From the NCBI GenBank assembly GCA_041592335.1, contig JBFHQE010000013.1:1-64000 (forward strand): a stretch of DNA of 64,000 nt, read 5' to 3'. Position 1 is the first letter of the stretch. Each line of letters starts with the position of its first letter. Origin of the DNA: JBFHQE01 sp041592335 (lineage in GTDB: Bacteria > Pseudomonadota > Gammaproteobacteria > Thiohalobacterales > Thiohalobacteraceae). A model generated the notes under the pieces. It had not been told where the DNA came from and made no database searches. It saw only the letters and a list, made by a program, of their open reading frames with translations. The position numbers were made by a program, and so were the translations under genes. Shown here one piece after another: positions 61,223-64,000 of the stretch.

Positions 61223-63223
61223 CTACCAGGACAGCTCCATGCCAATCATGATGGTTCTGCCGGGGTTCGGGACGGCATTGCCGAGACTGGTCAGTTTGGG
61301 TTCATAGGTATCGTAATCTTTGTCGGTGATGTTTTTGATATTCAGAAAAACCTGGTTGTTGTTTTGTAGCTGGTAGCTGATCTTGCTATTGGCAACCAGG
61401 TAATTGTCCTGCATGAGACTGTTGTCATTGTGGCTGCGATACAGTCCATTAACATTGATGTTCCACTTGTCGAAATGATAATTCACGGCGGCTGAAACAA
61501 ATTGATCGTAACTGCCGGCATCGATCGTCGAGAATATGTGGGTATAGGTAAGACGGAACAACAGGTCATCAATCCATTGCGAAACAAAAGTGGCCTCAAA
61601 TCCACTGTTTTCATCATCAATCCCGTTGGCCCAGGTATAACGGCCTGCTGGCGCGCCCACCCTGGTTTCGTATATCAGATCGGAAAAGCTGTTATGGAAC
61701 AGGCTGAGGTCGAACTGGGATTTCGACAGTTTTTGCTGATAAATAAGCTCCGTGGTCGCGACCTTTTCTGGCTCCAGGTCGGGGTTGGCTATATTGCGGG
61801 GGGTATCAGCGTACAGCTGCGAAATAATGGGCGCTTTGAAGGCGGTGCCATAGAGGAGTTTGACCGTGGCATCATGCTGCATCTGATAGATCAAACCCAG
61901 GCGAGGGTTCCAGGTTTCACCGACTTCTGAATAATGGTCGTAGCGCAGCCCAAGATAGGAAGTCAGATTTTCACTTAAATTCACTTTGTACTGGGCAAAG
62001 CCACCATAAATATCGAGAAACTGTTCGGAGCTGTCCAGCTGGCCGACTTCCTTGAACCGTTGAATGCTTCCCAGATAATACTGATCGAGCGGACTGATCT
62101 GGAATCCATCCGTGGTTAGATGGTTGGTGTTGGCACCCAGGGAGTCCACCCCTTCATGCCGGTAGAACAGCCCGGCGGTTAATTCCTGTGTATTGTTGAA
62201 AACGTACGTGCCACGGCTGTTAAATTCATAATATTCACTACGGCTATAGGGGCCGGCAAACAGATCGAAATTTGTCTGTGGTGGATTGGCGGGTGTTAAC
62301 AGTCCAATGTGATCAATGTTGTACTGGGAATACGTCAGGGCGGATTGGATTTCGAATTGACGGTTGACTTGATTATGATGAGATAAGGTCAGCATCAGAT
62401 GCCGGGTTTCAGTCTCGGTAATTCCCGGATTGGCAACGGCATTGAAAGTAATAAAGTCTTCGTTGCGGTATTGCATATAACTGACATCGACGCCGAAATC
62501 ATGGATTTTGGAGCGTGAGTACAGGTTGAGATTGTTACTGGGGTCCTGGGTGTCCGGGAAACCGCTAAAGGAATAATCCTGTCCTTTCTGGCCCTGGTAG
62601 CTCAGTGAAAATGCGCTGGATATGTCTTCGGCAAGATCGAAATGGGTATTTCCATCCAGCGCGTAATAATCATTGCTGCCAGCCTGTACCCTGACATTAT
62701 TCATGTTTTCTTCGGTGATGATATTGACGACACCAAGAAAGGCATTGCTGCCATATAAAGCGGAACCCGGTCCGCGAATCACTTCCACGCGTTTGACATT
62801 GTGGGTTACCAGCAAGCGGTTGTAGAGCGTTGTGCGGCCAAAATAGCTTTCATTCAGACGTTGGCCATTCAGCATCACCAGAATATGACCATTGGTGCTG
62901 GCAATCCCCCGGGCATGTATGAGCGATTCATCAGCCAGGTCTATCGAGCGGGTTACCTGAAAGCCGGGCACGAAATTCAGAAGCTCATAAACGTTTTCCA
63001 CGCCCATGCGCTGAATTTCACTGCGGCTGAACACTGTGACGGAAGAGGGGGCGAGAGTTAGTGTTTCCTGTGTCTTGGTAGCGACACTCACCGTTACGTT
63101 TAGAAGTTCCTCAAGCGAGAGGCGGAACAGGTCGACCGACGGGATTTCGTGCTCTTTTGCCAGCGCTGACAGAGGATTGAGCAGCCCGCAACACAACATG
63201 GCCGTGGAGAAATAGGATCTCAA
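61223..63223 (-). CDS. TonB-dependent outer-membrane receptor
   Basis: 666 residues from a TTG start at 63223 (AAAGGT upstream; the next in-frame ATG would shorten the signal to 14 residues). Signal MRSYFSTAMLCCGLLNPLSA. A plug domain follows: LFRLSLEELLNVTVSVATKT, SSVTVFSRSEIQRMGVENVY and VKRVEVIRGPGSALYGSNAF. A 22-strand barrel ends with RTIMIGMELSW, with a terminal aromatic. Substrate unknown: the neighbour is a CbiX-type gene, which allows cobalamin, but a Fur-like box 320 bp upstream favours iron chelates. No classical TonB box was identified with confidence. Confidence 0.93.
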   Translation of the reverse strand: MRSYFSTAMLCCGLLNPLSALAKEHEIPSVDLFRLSLEELLNVTVSVATKTQETLTLAPSSVTVFSRSEIQRMGVENVYELLNFVPGFQVTRSIDLADESLIHARGIASTNGHILVMLNGQRLNESYFGRTTLYNRLLVTHNVKRVEVIRGPGSALYGSNAFLGVVNIITEENMNNVRVQAGSNDYYALDGNTHFDLAEDISSAFSLSYQGQKGQDYSFSGFPDTQDPSNNLNLYSRSKIHDFGVDVSYMQYRNEDFITFNAVANPGITETETRHLMLTLSHHNQVNRQFEIQSALTYSQYNIDHIGLLTPANPPQTNFDLFAGPYSRSEYYEFNSRGTYVFNNTQELTAGLFYRHEGVDSLGANTNHLTTDGFQISPLDQYYLGSIQRFKEVGQLDSSEQFLDIYGGFAQYKVNLSENLTSYLGLRYDHYSEVGETWNPRLGLIYQMQHDATVKLLYGTAFKAPIISQLYADTPRNIANPDLEPEKVATTELIYQQKLSKSQFDLSLFHNSFSDLIYETRVGAPAGRYTWANGIDDENSGFEATFVSQWIDDLLFRLTYTHIFSTIDAGSYDQFVSAAVNYHFDKWNINVNGLYRSHNDNSLMQDNYLVANSKISYQLQNNNQVFLNIKNITDKDYDTYEPKLTSLGNAVPNPGRTIMIGMELSW

Positions 63224-63545
63224 TACAACTTACCTTTGCAGCGTTAAGGTTTTTGGTGACCTTTCAGAAATCTAGCACAATTGTCACTGGGTCGCTTGGA
63301 TCTCGGAGAGTTACAGGTTTTTCCGATAAAGGGTTGTTTTGCCGGAAAGAAACATTCTAATTGAAGGGATGGGGGAGCGGGGTTTCGGGTGGCAGATGCT
63401 GTCAGTGCATGCCGGGTATGCCTCGGCCTTGATTAGCCTGCCAAGGCGGCCTATCTTTAGTGAGTTCCGCAGGTTCGTTTCGCGTACACTCTTATATATA
63501 TTGAGTCTGGCTCGGTGGCAGGGTGAGTTCTGGCTGCCAATAGCT

Positions 63546-63564
63546 GGTAATGAGAATTATTCAT
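63546..63564. promoter_or_regulatory. Fur-box-like sequence
   Basis: GGTAATGAGAATTATTCAT matches 13 of 19 positions of the GATAATGATAATCATTATC consensus. It lies 323 bp before the TonB receptor and 198 bp before the right-edge gene, so which promoter it serves is open. Of the rest of the 63224-63761 gap, the stretch 63420-63480 can form a stem (GCCTTG/CAAGGC), and 63626-63646 holds CCGGAT/ATCCGG. Confidence 0.45.
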
Positions 63565-63761
63565 GGTAAATGATTAATTCCCGGTTTGCCGTGATTTGTC
63601 CAGGTCAGGATGCTAAATCCATGATCCGGATATTGAGAAAATCCGGCCGGGAATTCATTAACTAGAATAATGATTAAACAAATATTTATGATTAGTAATA
63701 TACGCGCAGATAAACGAAATTATGCACCTTTCAAAATAACCAGCGAGGAGAGCTGTTTCCA

Positions 63762-64000
63762 ATGCTTACTACCAATCCCTTCAGCGAGCTTTCTGAGTTC
63801 ATTACGCCACTAGCAATGCAATTGTATGTAATTGCTATGATTGTGCTTGTTATCGGTGGTACTTTGCTGGACGTTGCACACAAGAAGAGTGCTCAATATT
63901 TCTTCGAAAACGCCAAGAAGCAAGAAAAGAATGCCATTCGTTCTGTTGATAGCAAGGCTTCAATTGCGATTCAGACAGTTGCTAACGAAGTACTGACTTC
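63762..64000 (+). CDS. N-terminal part of a membrane protein (possibly AprM-like)
   Basis: 79 codons from the ATG at 63762, open to the right edge. GAGGAG lies about 11 bases upstream. The protein starts MLTTNPFSELSEFITPLAMQ, has one transmembrane helix (LYVIAMIVLVIGGTLLDVAH), then a charged helix HKKSAQYFFENAKKQEKNAI and ANEVLTS. From memory this resembles the N terminus of AprM, the membrane protein encoded beside adenylylsulfate reductase genes in sulfur oxidisers. I hold that identity with low confidence; the reading frame itself is secure. Confidence 0.6.
   Translation, partial: MLTTNPFSELSEFITPLAMQLYVIAMIVLVIGGTLLDVAHKKSAQYFFENAKKQEKNAIRSVDSKASIAIQTVANEVLT

Noticed and set aside
63224..63480. 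Cobalamin riboswitch for the TonB receptor
   Set aside because: I looked for the B12 box and the GCCACTG core on the minus strand and did not find them.
63339..63569. 76-residue plus-strand open frame before the right-edge gene
   Set aside because: No good ribosome-binding site and no recognisable protein; its 3' end overlaps the Fur-like box. Probably noncoding.

Overview
This window is a moderate-GC chromosomal segment of a gammaproteobacterium with a respiratory, probably chemolithotrophic lifestyle. That inference rests on a complete periplasmic nitrate reductase operon, a full System I cytochrome c maturation operon, two very large multihaem cytochromes, TusA-like and TauE-like sulfur genes, a PEP-CTERM protein, MnmC and an Lpp-like lipoprotein. 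I cannot name the genus.

Layout. 1-2.3 kb: the sufB gene (cut at the left edge) behind two tandem IscR-type boxes, then a toxin-antitoxin pair. 2.3-9.7 kb: a small lipoprotein, a TauE/SafE permease, a TusA-like/SDR/TetR operon, and a GAF-GAF-PAS-PAS histidine kinase downstream of a Kef-type antiporter. 10-16.2 kb: napFDAGHBC, with an FNR-type box in front, a REP-like hairpin between napA and napG, and a strong terminator. 16.2-22.5 kb: small secreted and lipoprotein genes, a DUF2784 gene, a nested dispersed-repeat cluster, a methyltransferase and katG.

22.5-33.3 kb is the most interesting part. A tight leftward seven-gene run encodes a haem-b-like membrane protein, a 21-CxxCH cytochrome, a 23-CxxCH cytochrome, a small membrane-anchored protein, a large TPR/beta-barrel outer-membrane protein, a DUF6502 protein with a probable DNA-binding segment, and a DUF5666 lipoprotein. 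A ferredoxin/FAD oxidoreductase diverges from its upstream end. The gene content looks like a porin-cytochrome conduit for extracellular electron transfer, resembling the PCC3 type described in neutrophilic iron oxidisers. The same 7-6-7 inverted repeat (A[C/T]TGGGA-N6-TCCCAAT) sits in the divergent promoter region and again at the start of the DUF6502 gene, which suggests a dedicated operator and possible autoregulation.

33.4-42.2 kb: a Sel1/ankyrin protein and ccmABCDEFGHI, which would serve the roughly 50 haem sites encoded nearby. 43-50 kb: the Anbu peptidase with alpha-E, circularly permuted ATP-grasp and transglutaminase-DUF2126 proteins, a conserved but poorly understood peptide-tag-like system. 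50-55.8 kb: mnmC, a PEP-CTERM protein with a structured leader, and gpmI. 55.9-60.3 kb: a murein cross-linking neighbourhood with three L,D-transpeptidases, an Lpp-like alanine-rich lipoprotein and a MepK-like peptidase. 60.3-64 kb: a CbiX-type chelatase, a TonB-dependent receptor with a distant Fur-like box, and the start of a membrane protein cut by the right edge.

No tRNA, rRNA, CRISPR array, prophage or complete insertion sequence was recognised. The mobile-like content is limited to short dispersed palindromic repeats.
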